Under the pieces are notes generated by a model. The model was not told the origin of the DNA, ran no database searches, and saw only the letters and a program-made list of their open reading frames with translations. The position numbers were made by a program, and so were the translations under genes. Source: Bacteroidales bacterium GP4 (GTDB lineage: Bacteria > Bacteroidota > Bacteroidia > Bacteroidales > Muribaculaceae). From it: a stretch of 28,953 bases of DNA. Below, piece after piece: positions 8,507 through 17,728 of this stretch (position 1 is the first letter of the stretch; each line of letters begins with the position of its first letter). Where the stretch lies: positions 202 to 29,154 of the forward strand of contig DAAL01000203.1 of assembly GCA_001701065.1 (NCBI GenBank), written 5' to 3'.

Positions 8507-9549
8507 AGCAGCGAACGCAGGTACACCGATTTATTCTCAGTCTCCTCCCACTCCTTTTCCGGCACAGAATCACGGGTTATTCCGCCGCCGGCATAAATGC
8601 AATAATCCTTTCCTGAGAAATTAAGACACCGCAAGTTGGCGTAAGCTGTTGTGGTGTCATTTTTATGCACGCCTATGTAACCGCCGTAGCACTTGCGCTC
8701 ATGCTTCTCTATCAACGCTATTTCAGCCATTGCCGCATTCCTCGGCTCTCCGGCAAGCGCAGGCGTAGGCGACAACGAATGAATAAGAGGAAGGACCTTG
8801 CCCTTATACTCCCCTCTTATCCTGTGGCACAGATGTTCAATCTTCCCGAATTTCACCGCCTCAGCCTCCCCTATTTCCGCGGCTATGCCTTTATCCTCAA
8901 GGCATTCGGCTATAAAGCGGGTCACATAGTCATGTTCCTCCACATTTTTCCTGTCCCAGTCGTGATGCCTTGTCTCACACTTTCTCGTGCCGGCAAGCGA
9001 CATGGTTTCCACCTTGCCCGCTTTCGCTTCCAACAGCAACTCAGGCGATGCCACTAACCATCCTCCGCTCTCGGGAGTGAAATAGACGGCACGGAATGTG
9101 CTTGGGAATTCCGAAAAATATCTTTCGGCTATCTCCGCCAGACTTCGTTCGGTCTTTCCGCATATCACCCGTGATATGACAGTTTTTCCGCCGCGCATCT
9201 TCAAAGTTTCGATAAGCGGTTTAAGGCTTTCTATGTAATACCCCCTGTCAGTACTCTCAGTGGTCACGGAACAGTGGCTTTTAGATTCCTCCCCGCAGGA
9301 TTTGCCGTACTTGTCTATTATATCGGCAGCTGACAGTCCTTTTGGTATGCCTAAAGGAAGCTTCCATCGGTTGCCGTAGGTATTGAAAAAGAAAACATCC
9401 TCCTTTGTCAAGTCTATATCCACCGGCACAGCGGCAGTGTCGGCATAAAATTCCACATTATCGCTGCCGGGAAGCGCAACGATGGCACATGACAGGTTAT
9501 TGCGTATACAAAGTTCTAAGGCAAGCGTTATCTCAGAATCAAGAAGCAT
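8503..9549 (-). CDS. menF: Isochorismate synthase (menaquinone pathway)
   Basis: This chorismate-binding enzyme converts chorismate to isochorismate, the first step toward menaquinone, the quinone of anaerobic Bacteroidetes respiration. The C-terminal domain shows SLAGTRKCE, HDYVTRFIAECLE, HLCHRIRGEYKG, LSPTPALAGEPRNAAMAEI, ERKCYGGYIG and YAGGGITRDSVPEKEWEET. These resemble MenF/EntC more than TrpE or PabB because the N-terminal part is short. The frame is open upstream to ATGs at 9588 and 9615, inside rimO. I prefer 9549 (348 residues) because it follows the rimO stop by 13 bases and leads straight into family-like sequence. It is the last gene of the ftsY-rimO block. No other men gene is in the window. 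Confidence 0.88.
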   Translation of the reverse strand: MLLDSEITLALELCIRNNLSCAIVALPGSDNVEFYADTAAVPVDIDLTKEDVFFFNTYGNRWKLPLGIPKGLSAADIIDKYGKSCGEESKSHCSVTTESTDRGYYIESLKPLIETLKMRGGKTVISRVICGKTERSLAEIAERYFSEFPSTFRAVYFTPESGGWLVASPELLLEAKAGKVETMSLAGTRKCETRHHDWDRKNVEEHDYVTRFIAECLEDKGIAAEIGEAEAVKFGKIEHLCHRIRGEYKGKVLPLIHSLSPTPALAGEPRNAAMAEIALIEKHERKCYGGYIGVHKNDTTTAYANLRCLNFSGKDYCIYAGGGITRDSVPEKEWEETENKSVYLRSLL

Positions 9550-9562
9550 ACTGACAGGCTGT

Positions 9563-10858
9563 TTATAGTATTTTACCCAGAAGGTCATAGAACTGGACTC
9601 CGGTAATCTCCACATTGTAGAACTTGCCCTTTTCCAGTTTCACAGTTTTTTCAATCAATACTTCAGGGTCCACTTCAGGGGAGTCCCATTGGGTTCTTCC
9701 CACATAGTAATCGGCATCCTCTCTGTCTATGATGACTTCATAGCGGCTGCCTATCTTTTGTTCGTTAAGTTCCTGGGCTATGTCGGCTTGCACAGCCATG
9801 AGTTTATTCAACCGGTCCTGCTTGACATCCTCTGGTATCTCGTCTTTGAAATTCTTGGCTCCGAAAGTGTCGTCTTCCTCGCAGTAAGCAAATGCGCCCA
9901 TGCGTTCAAACCGCTGCTCCTTGACAAACTCCACAAGCTCATCAAATTCCTTTTCGCCCTCGCCGGGGAATCCCACCATGAGCGTGGTGCGTATGTGTAT
10001 GCCGGGAACTCGGCGGCGTATCTCGGCAAGGAGTTCACGTGTTTGCTGTCCGGTTATGTGCCGGCGCATATTGGAAAGCACCTTGTCATTTATATGCTGA
10101 AGGGCTATGTCAAGATAAGAGCACACATTGTCATGCCGCGCCATCACATCAAGCACATCCATCGGGAACTGAGCCGGATAGGCATAGTGAAGGCGAATCC
10201 AGTGCACGCCTTCGATTGCGGCAAGCCTGTCAACAAGCTCCGCAAGCCGCAGTTCGCCGTACAAGTCAGTGCCGTAGCTCGACAAGTCCTGGGCTATCAC
10301 ATTGAATTCCTTTACCCCGTTAGCCACAAGCGTCTTTACCTCATCCTCTATGTCCTCGATTGTGCGGGAAGTGAACCGCCCGGTTATAAGAGGTATAGCG
10401 CAGAATGAGCAAAAGCGGTTACATCCTTCCGCTATCTTTATATAAGCATGGTGTCTTGGCGTAGTTATCACTCTGTCATAACTCGCTGCGCCGGGATGTT
10501 TTTTTGAAAGGTTGGTGACAAGTTTATCCCAGTTAAACTTCCCGTACCATTCGTCCACTTCGGGTATTTCGCTTTCAAGTTCGGCTTTATAACGCTGGGA
10601 AAGGCATCCCATTACGTAGAGGGATGATATATCGCCGCGCTTTTTAGCTTCCACAAGCTCAAGGATAGTATTTATCGACTCCTCTTTGGCATCGCCTATA
10701 AATCCGCAAGTGTTGACCACCGCTATGTCGCCGTGAAGTTTTTCCGGCTCGTGGAACACTTCAAAACCGGCTATAGAAAACATTGACAGCAATCGCTCGC
10801 TGTCAACAAGATTTTTTGAACATCCCAGTGTAAGGACATCAACTTTTCTTCGTGCCAT
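9563..10858 (-). CDS. rimO: Ribosomal protein S12 methylthiotransferase
   Basis: RimO adds a methylthio group to the conserved Asp of ribosomal protein S12, using two [4Fe-4S] clusters. The 431-residue protein has the N-terminal MTTase domain with C13 (LGCSKNLVDSE), C51 (NTCGFIGDAKEES) and C85 (MGCLSQRY). The radical SAM domain carries EGCNRFCSFC (C146, C150, C153). A C-terminal TRAM domain runs from about residue 366. The LGCSKNLVDSE opening and overall layout separate it from the related tRNA enzyme MiaB. It starts 2 bases after the ftsY stop, a tight operon pair often seen in Bacteroidales, and its 3' end lies close to menF. Confidence 0.96.
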   Translation of the reverse strand: MARRKVDVLTLGCSKNLVDSERLLSMFSIAGFEVFHEPEKLHGDIAVVNTCGFIGDAKEESINTILELVEAKKRGDISSLYVMGCLSQRYKAELESEIPEVDEWYGKFNWDKLVTNLSKKHPGAASYDRVITTPRHHAYIKIAEGCNRFCSFCAIPLITGRFTSRTIEDIEDEVKTLVANGVKEFNVIAQDLSSYGTDLYGELRLAELVDRLAAIEGVHWIRLHYAYPAQFPMDVLDVMARHDNVCSYLDIALQHINDKVLSNMRRHITGQQTRELLAEIRRRVPGIHIRTTLMVGFPGEGEKEFDELVEFVKEQRFERMGAFAYCEEDDTFGAKNFKDEIPEDVKQDRLNKLMAVQADIAQELNEQKIGSRYEVIIDREDADYYVGRTQWDSPEVDPEVLIEKTVKLEKGKFYNVEITGVQFYDLLGKIL

Positions 10859-10860
10859 TA

Positions 10861-11829
10861 TTATTTTTTGCCGAATAAGGATTCTACAAATTCTTTTTTA
10901 TGGAACACTTGAAGATCGTCTATGCCTTCACCAAGACCTATATACTTAACAGGAATCTTGAACTGATCGCTGATTCCTATCACAACGCCGCCCTTAGCAG
11001 TTCCGTCAAGCTTGGTTATAGCAAGTTCGTTGACCTTGGTCGCTGCCACAAACTGGCGCGCCTGCTCAAATGCGTTTTGCCCTGTGGAGCCGTCAAGCAC
11101 CAACAGCACTTCATGGGGTGCGTCAGGAACCACTTTCTGCATCACATTCTTTATTTTGGTCAACTCGTCCATGAGCCCCTTCTTGTTATGAAGTCGTCCT
11201 GCGGTGTCTATAATCACCACATCCACGTCATTTGCTTTGGCTGACTGCAATGTGTCATAAGCCACCGATGCCGGATCAGAGCCGAGTTTCTGCTTTATCA
11301 CCGGCACTCCTGCCCTTTCGCCCCACACATCAAGCTGTTCCACAGCCGCCGCACGGAACGTGTCGGCTGCTCCGAGCATAACCTTGTTGCCGGCTTTCTT
11401 GAACTGAGCGGCGAGTTTTCCTATCGTGGTGGTCTTTCCCACACCGTTAACACCCACCACCATTATCACATGCGGCTTATGGTCCTCGGGCACGGTGAAG
11501 TCGTCGAGCGTGGACTCGTTATTGTTTTCGGCAAGAAGCTCGGTTATTTCCTCACACAGCAGATGATTTAGCTCGGATGAGTTCACGTATTTATCCTTGG
11601 CGACTCTCTTTTCTATGCGTTCAATAATCTTTAGAGTAGTCTCCACGCCCACGTCGGAGGTTATGAAAACCTCTTCCAGATTATCAAGAATCTCATCGTC
11701 AATCTTTGATTTTCCGGCTACAGCCCTCGCTATTTTAGAAAATACGCCCTCCTTAGTACGTTCAAGACCCTTGTCAAGTGTCTCCTTTTTCTCTCTTGTG
11801 AAGAAACTTCTTATGCCCATTGTCGTCAA
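10861..11829 (-). CDS. ftsY: Signal recognition particle receptor FtsY
   Basis: FtsY is the SRP receptor GTPase that docks ribosome-nascent-chain complexes at the inner membrane. The 322-residue protein consists of a helical N domain (about 10-100) and the G domain, with GVNGVGKTTT (126-135), DTFRAAAVEQL, DTAGR (208-212) and TKLDGTAKGG (272-281). The short N terminus, with MGIRSFFTREKKETLDKGL before the NG core, lacks the long acidic A domain of E. coli FtsY, as is usual in this phylum. It is followed by rimO with a 2-base gap. Confidence 0.97.
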   Translation of the reverse strand: MTTMGIRSFFTREKKETLDKGLERTKEGVFSKIARAVAGKSKIDDEILDNLEEVFITSDVGVETTLKIIERIEKRVAKDKYVNSSELNHLLCEEITELLAENNNESTLDDFTVPEDHKPHVIMVVGVNGVGKTTTIGKLAAQFKKAGNKVMLGAADTFRAAAVEQLDVWGERAGVPVIKQKLGSDPASVAYDTLQSAKANDVDVVIIDTAGRLHNKKGLMDELTKIKNVMQKVVPDAPHEVLLVLDGSTGQNAFEQARQFVAATKVNELAITKLDGTAKGGVVIGISDQFKIPVKYIGLGEGIDDLQVFHKKEFVESLFGKK

Positions 11830-11847
11830 TTATATTGATTTATACTA

Positions 11848-11855
11848 CAAAATTA
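11848..11855 (-). promoter_or_regulatory. Probable -7 box for ftsY-rimO-menF
   Basis: The minus strand reads TAATTTTG, which fits TAnnTTTG, 18 bases before the ftsY ATG and inside the 53-base gap after the AMP-ligase gene. No TTTG -33 box is seen, so internal or read-through transcription from the ligase promoter is also possible. Confidence 0.4.
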
Positions 11856-11882
11856 GTAATAAAATTTCATAGTGCCATTCTA

Positions 11883-13538
11883 TTAATGAGCTTTTTGATA
11901 CAGATAACGCTTGATACTTCGTTTAGGGGTCTTTTCAAACTCCTGATAGTGCATTTTCACACCGCTTATCTGCGAATAAGCCGGAAGTTCTTTGTTCAGC
12001 AGCTTTATATTGTCATTGACCACCTTTTCAAGATTGTTCATAGGCACATTCTCCTTGGTTGCAAGTTCAAGGTCAGGATATATCAATGCCACAAGCTTTC
12101 CGTTGTCGTCTATTACGATTGATTCACTCACGTAAGGCAGATTATTTATCTTCTGCTCTATCTCCTCAGGATATATGTTCTGCCCCGAAGGTCCGAGAAT
12201 CATGTTCTTGTTTCTGCCTCTTATGTAAATGAATCCGTCGGCATCCATCGTGCACAGGTCGCCGGTGTTCATCCATCCGTCCTTCATCACATCCTTGGTT
12301 GCCTCGTCATTCTTATAATAGCCCTTCATAACGTTGTCGCCCTTGACCCACAGTTCACCTGCCGTCTCCGAGGGATTAGGCGAGTCAATGCGGCACTCCA
12401 TGCGGTCCACAAGCTTGCCGCATGAGCGCGGACGCTGTATGTCCCATTGAGCATAAGCCACCAATGGTCCGCATTCAGTCATTCCATAACCCACGGTGTA
12501 AGGGAATTTTATCTCACGCAGGAACGCCTCGACATCCTTGTTCAGCCCTGCGCCGCCTATTATAATCTCCTGCACATTGCCGCCGAATGCCTGCATTAAC
12601 GAGTCCTTGACCTTGCCAAGAATTTTATGGTTTACCACAGGAAGTTTGAGCAACAGCTTCATCGAGGGCTTTTCAAGCACAGGGAACACCTTGGTCTTTA
12701 CAATCTTCTCGATAATCAGCGGAACTGTCACTATCAGTTTCGGTTTCACTGTGGCAAACGCTTCAAGGATTACCCTTGGCGAAGGCACACGGGTAAGGAA
12801 ATTGACATGGCAACCCTTTACCAACGGATGCAAAAGTTCCACAACAAGCCCGTACATATGGGCGAGAGGCAACATACACACAAGTCCGTCGCCCGGTTTA
12901 AGGAACGTCAATCCGTCGATACAGAATTGAATATTGCTTGAAAGGCTCTTGTAACTCAACATCACGCCCTTGGAGAACCCGGTGGAGCCTGAGGTGTAAT
13001 TGATAAGAGCCAAGTCGTCCGACTTATTATTATGGTAAGATACATCCTCCGGTGTAAACCGTTCAGGATATTTCTTCCCGAATATTTCATTGAGATGCGC
13101 GCGGGCTTCAGTTATTCTGGAGCTTTTGGACAATATAAGGCTAAAGTCGCTCAGCTTTATTATCGCAGTAAGATGAGGCATCAGTTTGGGGTCAAGGTTC
13201 TCCCATATGGCATCATCGGTAAAAAACAGTTTCGCGTCGCTGTGCGTCACAAGATGGTGGATGTTGTCAGCCTTGAATTCATGCAGGATAGGCACTGCGA
13301 CAGCCCCGTAGGTGACCGTGGCGAGAAAAGCTACCGCCCATTGTGATGAATTCTTGCCGCACAGGGCTATCTTGTCCCCTTCCTTGATTTTAGCGGCACG
13401 GTAAAGAATGTGCAATTTTTCTATTTTCCGGGCTATATCGCCGTACTGGTACGACGCACCGTTAAGGTCAGTAAGGGCTAATCGGTCCCAATTATCCTTA
13501 ATCGCTTCTTGTATATACTCAATGAAACTTTTTGGCAT
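11883..13538 (-). CDS. AMP-forming acyl-CoA/acyl-ACP synthetase (long-chain fatty acid ligase type)
   Basis: The protein is a 551-residue member of the ANL adenylating superfamily. It activates a carboxylic acid as acyl-AMP and transfers it to a thiol. Motifs in order: INYTSGSTGFSKGVM (A3 phosphate loop, about 179-193), VGYGMTECGP (A5), TGDLCTMDADGFIYIRGR (A7-A8), and a C-terminal domain ending TPKRSIKRYLY, whose Lys is the likely A10 catalytic residue. The sequence has the long-chain fatty acyl ligase look (GQNIYPEEIEQ) and no membrane helix. It could load CoA or ACP, which cannot be told apart here. It lies just upstream of ftsY in the same direction. Confidence 0.88.
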   Translation of the reverse strand: MPKSFIEYIQEAIKDNWDRLALTDLNGASYQYGDIARKIEKLHILYRAAKIKEGDKIALCGKNSSQWAVAFLATVTYGAVAVPILHEFKADNIHHLVTHSDAKLFFTDDAIWENLDPKLMPHLTAIIKLSDFSLILSKSSRITEARAHLNEIFGKKYPERFTPEDVSYHNNKSDDLALINYTSGSTGFSKGVMLSYKSLSSNIQFCIDGLTFLKPGDGLVCMLPLAHMYGLVVELLHPLVKGCHVNFLTRVPSPRVILEAFATVKPKLIVTVPLIIEKIVKTKVFPVLEKPSMKLLLKLPVVNHKILGKVKDSLMQAFGGNVQEIIIGGAGLNKDVEAFLREIKFPYTVGYGMTECGPLVAYAQWDIQRPRSCGKLVDRMECRIDSPNPSETAGELWVKGDNVMKGYYKNDEATKDVMKDGWMNTGDLCTMDADGFIYIRGRNKNMILGPSGQNIYPEEIEQKINNLPYVSESIVIDDNGKLVALIYPDLELATKENVPMNNLEKVVNDNIKLLNKELPAYSQISGVKMHYQEFEKTPKRSIKRYLYQKAH

Positions 13539-13592
13539 CTTTTTTGAAGTTTTTTTATCAGTGTAAACAACTAAAACCGATGAAATGGTTCA

Positions 13593-13600
13593 CAAAGTTA
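13593..13600 (-). promoter_or_regulatory. -7 box for the AMP-ligase gene
   Basis: The minus strand reads TAACTTTG, a perfect -7 box, 54 bases before the ATG at 13538. It lies directly beyond the stop of the radical SAM gene. The -33 position is not recognisable. Confidence 0.5.
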
Positions 13601-14518
13601 CTAATTTTTTTGCGATCCCTGACTGATATCATGTCGGTCAAGATAAGAATTAAGCTTGTGGGTGAATTCATAATTTTTAAGTCCCCATCGCGGTTCAAGC
13701 AGGAGGTCGTCGGGCGACTGGCTTGTGAACCGTTCAACAGCGATGTGCGATGACAGGCGACCGACGATTTCGCCGCACAGCCTGATATAATCATCGACAG
13801 TGAACCGGTGGATGTCGTACAACCCGGCATTTAGGTCGGCGGCAAGCCGGGTTCCTTTCACCACTTGAAGCTGATGGAACTTAACGGTTGCGATGGGAAG
13901 AGCCGACAACGCATCCACGCTTTCAAGCATCATCGCTCCGGTTTCCTCAGGAAGCCCCATTATCATGTGCAGTCCGCACATAATCCCTCTACGGTGCAGT
14001 TCTTGCACCGCATCGACCGTTTGCTGCCATGTGTGGCAACGGTTTATCCTCTTAAGAGTGGATTCATGCATGCTTTCCGCACCAAGCTCAACAAGCACAA
14101 ACTTATTCCTTGAAACTTCCTGCAGATAATCAAGCAGTGCCGCAGGAAGGCAATCGGGGCGCGTGCCTATAATAAGCCCCACCACATCTTCCGTCCTTAG
14201 CGCCTCTTCGTAGAGTGCCTTTAACCGCCCGAAATCGCCGTAAGTGCTTGTGTATGCCTGAAAATAAGCAAGATACTTCATGTCAGGGTACTTACGGGCA
14301 AAGAATCTCTTGCCCTCTTCAAGCTGAGTGGCAACATCCTTGGACGGGGCGCAATAGCCGGGATTGAATGTTTGGTTATTGCAATAAGTACATCCTCCCG
14401 TTCCTAAAGTCCCGTCACGGTTAGGGCACGTGAATCCGGCATTTATTGAAATCTTTTGTACCTTAAAATCAAAATGCTCGTTCAGAAATCGGGAAAAAGT
14501 ACGGTACCGTTCAGCCAT
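13601..14518 (-). CDS. Radical SAM protein, YhcC/TIGR01212 family
   Basis: This 305-residue radical SAM enzyme has the family's unusual cluster motif, GFTCPNRDGTLGTGGCTYC (C31, C43, C46), in which the first cysteine is eleven residues from the CxxC pair. Further family segments are AYFQAYTSTYGD, GTRPDCLP, ELGAESMHESTLKRINRCH and HMIMGLPEE. The YhcC family is widespread, but its substrate has not been established to my knowledge. It starts 5 bases after the aroC stop, so the two are cotranscribed. That arrangement does not itself reveal the substrate. Confidence 0.9.
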   Translation of the reverse strand: MAERYRTFSRFLNEHFDFKVQKISINAGFTCPNRDGTLGTGGCTYCNNQTFNPGYCAPSKDVATQLEEGKRFFARKYPDMKYLAYFQAYTSTYGDFGRLKALYEEALRTEDVVGLIIGTRPDCLPAALLDYLQEVSRNKFVLVELGAESMHESTLKRINRCHTWQQTVDAVQELHRRGIMCGLHMIMGLPEETGAMMLESVDALSALPIATVKFHQLQVVKGTRLAADLNAGLYDIHRFTVDDYIRLCGEIVGRLSSHIAVERFTSQSPDDLLLEPRWGLKNYEFTHKLNSYLDRHDISQGSQKN

Positions 14519-14523
14519 TGCTG

Positions 14524-15600
14524 CTAAATACGAGTGGTTTTATTCAAAAGATAAGCATCCAGTATAGTCATCGCAGCCATAGCCTCGACAATGGGCACTG
14601 CACGCGGCAACACGCAAGGATCATGCCGTCCACGGGCATGGAGAGTGGTGTTATTGCCGGCATCGTCCACTGTCGCTACATCCTTAAGCAGAGTTGCGAC
14701 CGGCTTAAACGCCACACGGAAATAAATGTCATTGCCATTGGATATACCTCCTTGGATTCCTCCTGAATTGTTGGTGCCGGTGGCGATTTTGCCATTGTCG
14801 CCGATATAGAAGTTATCTATCATCTCACTGCCTCTGCGCCCTACTCCTTTAAATCCCATGCCGTACTCGAAGCCTTTGACAGCGTTGATGGAGAGCATGG
14901 CATTGCCGAGCATGGCATGTAACTTACCGAAAACCGGTTCTCCAAGACCCACAGGGACATTCTTTATGACTCCCGTGATGACTCCGCCTATAGTGTCCCC
15001 GTCATTCTTTACCTGAAGTATCAGTTCCTCCATAGCTTTAGCCTTTTCCTGGTCAGGGCAACGCACGGGATTAAGCTCGATAGCGTCCAAATCGTACTGA
15101 CGATAGTCATCATCAAGCGCAATGTCGCCCACCTGGGAGGTGTAAGCATATATTTTTATCCCTAATTGAGCAAGAGCACTCATAGCGAAAGCTCCTCCTA
15201 CAACTCTTGAGATGGTCTCGCGCGCCGACGAGCGTCCGCCTCCACGGTGGTCGCGTAAACCGTATTTAGAGGTGTATGTGAAGTCGGCATGTGAGGGTCG
15301 GAATGTGTGACGGATATTCTCGTAATCATTGGAATGCTGGTTGGAGTTCTCCACCATAAACCCTATCGGAGTCCCTGTGGTCAGCCCCTCAAAAACACCA
15401 CTAAATATCTTCACTTTGTCCTTTTCGTCGCGCATGGTCACAATGGACGACTGACCAGGACGGCGGCGCGACAGCTGAAGCTGCACAAAGTCGAGGTCGA
15501 CAGCTATTCCGGCAGGCATTCCGTCGATTATTCCGCCCACCGATTCACCGTGCGACTCACCGAAAGTGGTGAGCCTGTATATATTTCCGAATGTATTCAT
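14524..15600 (-). CDS. aroC: Chorismate synthase
   Basis: AroC converts 5-enolpyruvylshikimate-3-phosphate to chorismate with reduced FMN, the last step of the shikimate pathway. The 358-residue protein carries the three signatures: [13 protein letters not shown] with H17, [18 protein letters not shown], and a C-terminal [19 protein letters not shown]. Length and motifs are those of a complete enzyme. It sits 12 bases after ybaK and 5 bases before the YhcC-like gene. Chorismate is the substrate of the menF product encoded about 5 kb downstream on the same strand. Confidence 0.98.
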   Translation of the reverse strand: MNTFGNIYRLTTFGESHGESVGGIIDGMPAGIAVDLDFVQLQLSRRRPGQSSIVTMRDEKDKVKIFSGVFEGLTTGTPIGFMVENSNQHSNDYENIRHTFRPSHADFTYTSKYGLRDHRGGGRSSARETISRVVGGAFAMSALAQLGIKIYAYTSQVGDIALDDDYRQYDLDAIELNPVRCPDQEKAKAMEELILQVKNDGDTIGGVITGVIKNVPVGLGEPVFGKLHAMLGNAMLSINAVKGFEYGMGFKGVGRRGSEMIDNFYIGDNGKIATGTNNSGGIQGGISNGNDIYFRVAFKPVATLLKDVATVDDAGNNTTLHARGRHDPCVLPRAVPIVEAMAAMTILDAYLLNKTTRI

Positions 15601-15612
15601 ATATCTGTATTT

Positions 15613-16107
15613 TTATTCTTTATCCATCATTTCGGCAATGTCAGCCACTGTGCCTCTCACATATTTTATCAGGTCGTCAGGTGAAATCTTAAACTGAAGC
15701 CCTCTCACTCCTGCGCTGACATATATCTTATCCCAATCCTTCACCGTGGAATGGAAATAAGTGGGAAACGCTTTCTTCATCCCTATGGGAGAACAACCGC
15801 CCCTGATATAGCCCGTAAGAGGCAACAATTCCTTCATCGGAATCATTTCAGCCTTCTTTGCGCCGGCCGCTTTAGCCGCCGCTTTAAGATTCACTTCCAT
15901 GTTCCCCGGAATCACACACACGAAATATCCGCTTTTGTCGCCATGAAGCACAAGCGTCTTGAACACCTGATTGATGTCCTCGCCAAGCTCCGCGGCCACA
16001 TGGTCAGCCGCAAGATTGTTTTCGTCCACTGTGTAAGGGACAAGCTCGTAATCGATTTTCGCTTTATCCAACAAGCGAGCCGCATTAGTCTTATTTATTC
16101 CGCCCAT
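15613..16107 (-). CDS. ybaK: Cys-tRNA(Pro)/Cys-tRNA(Cys) deacylase YbaK/EbsC type
   Basis: This aminoacyl-tRNA editing protein hydrolyses mischarged Cys-tRNA(Pro). The 164-residue product shows the family features: TNAARLLDKAKIDYELVPY at the N terminus, DINQVFKTLVLHG with the likely essential K50, IPGNMEVNLKAAAKAAGAKK, GYIRGGCSPIGMKK, and VSAGVRGLQFKISPDDLI. It is the first gene of the ybaK-aroC-YhcC-like operon and has its own promoter. A general YbaK/ProX-superfamily editing role is certain at family level; the exact tRNA is by homology. Confidence 0.93.
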   Translation of the reverse strand: MGGINKTNAARLLDKAKIDYELVPYTVDENNLAADHVAAELGEDINQVFKTLVLHGDKSGYFVCVIPGNMEVNLKAAAKAAGAKKAEMIPMKELLPLTGYIRGGCSPIGMKKAFPTYFHSTVKDWDKIYVSAGVRGLQFKISPDDLIKYVRGTVADIAEMMDKE

Positions 16108-16129
16108 AGTCCGATTAATGATTTAAATA

Positions 16130-16160
16130 CAAAGTTACAAGTAATTCGGCAACTTGACAA
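16130..16160 (-). promoter_or_regulatory. Promoter of the ybaK-aroC operon
   Basis: On the minus strand a perfect -7 box, TAACTTTG, lies at 16130-16137, with a TTG -33 box at 16158-16160, 20 bases away. The transcript would start about 10-15 bases before the ATG at 16107. Confidence 0.6.
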
Positions 16161-16163
16161 CCT

Positions 16164-17384
16164 TTACTTCTTTGTCCACACATGGAAATCAAGATTTACC
16201 TTAAAATAAGCTCCGAAGGAAAAGGCTGTCAATGATTTCGACGGCTGTATTACTCCGTCAGGAAGTGTCATTTCGCCCGGAAACGCCTGGTACACGTCGG
16301 CGAATATGCCTAATCGGAAGTTTTTGCCGAATGAACGTGTGTATTCGGCTGAACCGAACAATGTGTTCATGCAGTCATAAGTAGCTCCCGGAGTCTTTGT
16401 GGACACTGTCCCGAAATAAGGAATCCCGTACATGGATATGAAGTCCTTACCATAGAAATAACCCAGTTTAGCCTTGAAGTACCGTCCCAAGTCACTGCTC
16501 ACTTTAGCATAAGCCGCCCATCCGCTGTCGAAGGGCCACAATGTCCCTGCCTGCTGATAATAGCCTAATAACGCAGCCTCAACATTGAGGTTCCGGAACA
16601 CTGAACCGGGATTTGCGATGTCAGCACCGAATCCCACTGCGCCGTTCATCAGAGTATGGACCGAATTTTGTGTTATTGTGTCAATTTCACCGCCACGGTG
16701 TTGAGCAAGCAACTGCACCGGGACATAGAGCCGGGCGGCTTTGTCATCGCCCGATAATTTCACTTTAGAGGAAAGCCCCACTGTGAATGCCTCCTGATGG
16801 GTATCGTTACGGAAAATGAAAGTCTGCCAGTCAATCCATGCGTCAAGATGCACATGCGGCGTGTCCCAAAGCAGTTGGAACCCCATCTCAGGGTCGGCAG
16901 TCATGGCAAGTTCCGATGAATACAGAGGGTCGGCAAGTCCGTGGCTTACTCCTCCATAAAGGTCACCCCACACAAGATTCACATTGTCAAACTGCGCCTG
17001 CGCCCTAAAGAACGGCAACAGATGCGCTCCTTTCTGATACTGGTTACCATTCCAGTTGGCTATATCCTGATAAGCATAGTTTGGATATTTATACGCTCCG
17101 TCGTAAACCAACGCATGAAATCCAAGCTGCAACTTTACATTGGACAGCGGATAATAAATAGCCGACGGCTGCACCCAGAATCCCGGAAGAGTGTATCCGT
17201 CCATCACGGAGCCGGAAAACTCATTGTCCTTAAAGAAATTCAGATTATCCACCCCCACATGAAGCGTGTTCACCTGAGTTGAATCGATTTCATACACAGG
17301 CGCGGACTGAGCCGACACCGCCCCGCATGAAAACACCGCAACCACAAGCGTAATGAAAACCTTATTAATCACATTATATTTCAT
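16164..17384 (-). CDS. Outer-membrane beta-barrel protein, uncharacterised
   Basis: This 406-residue protein has a clear signal peptide (KVFITLVVAVFSCGAVSAQS, cleavage near residue 25). The remainder is rich in alternating aromatic strands, such as LQLGFHALVYDGAYKY, LHVGVDNLNFF, RAQAQFDNVNLVWGDLYGG and FRLGIFADVYQAF. The C terminus, SFGAYFKVNLDFHVW, looks like the last strand of an outer-membrane barrel. No enzyme motif is seen. The many-strand pattern suggests a porin-like or structural barrel rather than a TonB receptor, because no plug domain is present. It ends 56 bases before ybaK. Confidence 0.75.
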   Translation of the reverse strand: MKYNVINKVFITLVVAVFSCGAVSAQSAPVYEIDSTQVNTLHVGVDNLNFFKDNEFSGSVMDGYTLPGFWVQPSAIYYPLSNVKLQLGFHALVYDGAYKYPNYAYQDIANWNGNQYQKGAHLLPFFRAQAQFDNVNLVWGDLYGGVSHGLADPLYSSELAMTADPEMGFQLLWDTPHVHLDAWIDWQTFIFRNDTHQEAFTVGLSSKVKLSGDDKAARLYVPVQLLAQHRGGEIDTITQNSVHTLMNGAVGFGADIANPGSVFRNLNVEAALLGYYQQAGTLWPFDSGWAAYAKVSSDLGRYFKAKLGYFYGKDFISMYGIPYFGTVSTKTPGATYDCMNTLFGSAEYTRSFGKNFRLGIFADVYQAFPGEMTLPDGVIQPSKSLTAFSFGAYFKVNLDFHVWTKK

Positions 17385-17388
17385 GCAG

Positions 17389-17418
17389 TAAAGTTACTAT
17401 TTTATTGATTCAATCAAA
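17389..17418 (-). promoter_or_regulatory. Promoter of the outer-membrane barrel gene with an internal inverted repeat
   Basis: On the minus strand TTTG (17415-17418) and TAACTTTA (17389-17396) are 18 bases apart, only a few bases before the ATG at 17384. An inverted repeat, TTGAT-3-ATCAA (17405-17417), spans the spacer and could be an operator. The leader would be extremely short. Confidence 0.4.
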
Positions 17419-17720
17419 TCAAGCACAACCATTCCTTCCACCCCGTCAATATACAATAAAAAGTATCATAAGAATTGCGACACTGACATGACGCATCTTT
17501 TACAGCAAGTCTATATTCCTCGTTACTAATTTGCTTTTCGTGATTATATGCAAATGACTGTCGAAGTATATGAGTTGTTCGAGTATTCGTCGTGTCGCTC
17601 CAAACCTTATCTTCCATTATGCGACATAACTACATAACTAGTTATATTTAATGCGATTCATTTTCGGTGAGCTTCCAAAGATTTGAGAGTCTTAATGGTA
17701 GAGCTTTAAGAAAAATTCGC
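17419..17720. other. AT-rich intergenic stretch without a supported gene
   Basis: This 300-base stretch begins the AT-rich island. A minus-strand frame of 67 codons (17414-17617) runs into the barrel promoter and has no recognised motif, so I do not call it. An ATGCGACATAACTACATAACTAGTTAT stretch is present near 17616-17646 in repeated short TAACTA units; nothing else stands out. Confidence 0.4.
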
Positions 17721-17728
17721 TACCTTTG
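17721..17728 (+). promoter_or_regulatory. -7 box of the AT-rich three-gene cassette
   Basis: TACCTTTG followed by CGG matches TAnnTTTG. Transcription from here would yield a leader of about 260 bases before the ATG at 17994. A TTTG at 17682-17685 is too far upstream to be the -33 box. Confidence 0.5.

Noticed and set aside
11830..12122. Frames on the plus strand inside the AMP-ligase and ftsY region
   Set aside because: They are shadows of well-supported minus-strand genes.
17414..17617. 67-codon minus-strand frame between the barrel gene and the cassette promoter
   Set aside because: It runs into the barrel promoter, has no recognised motif, and lies in AT-rich spacer where such frames occur by chance. 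A decayed gene is possible.
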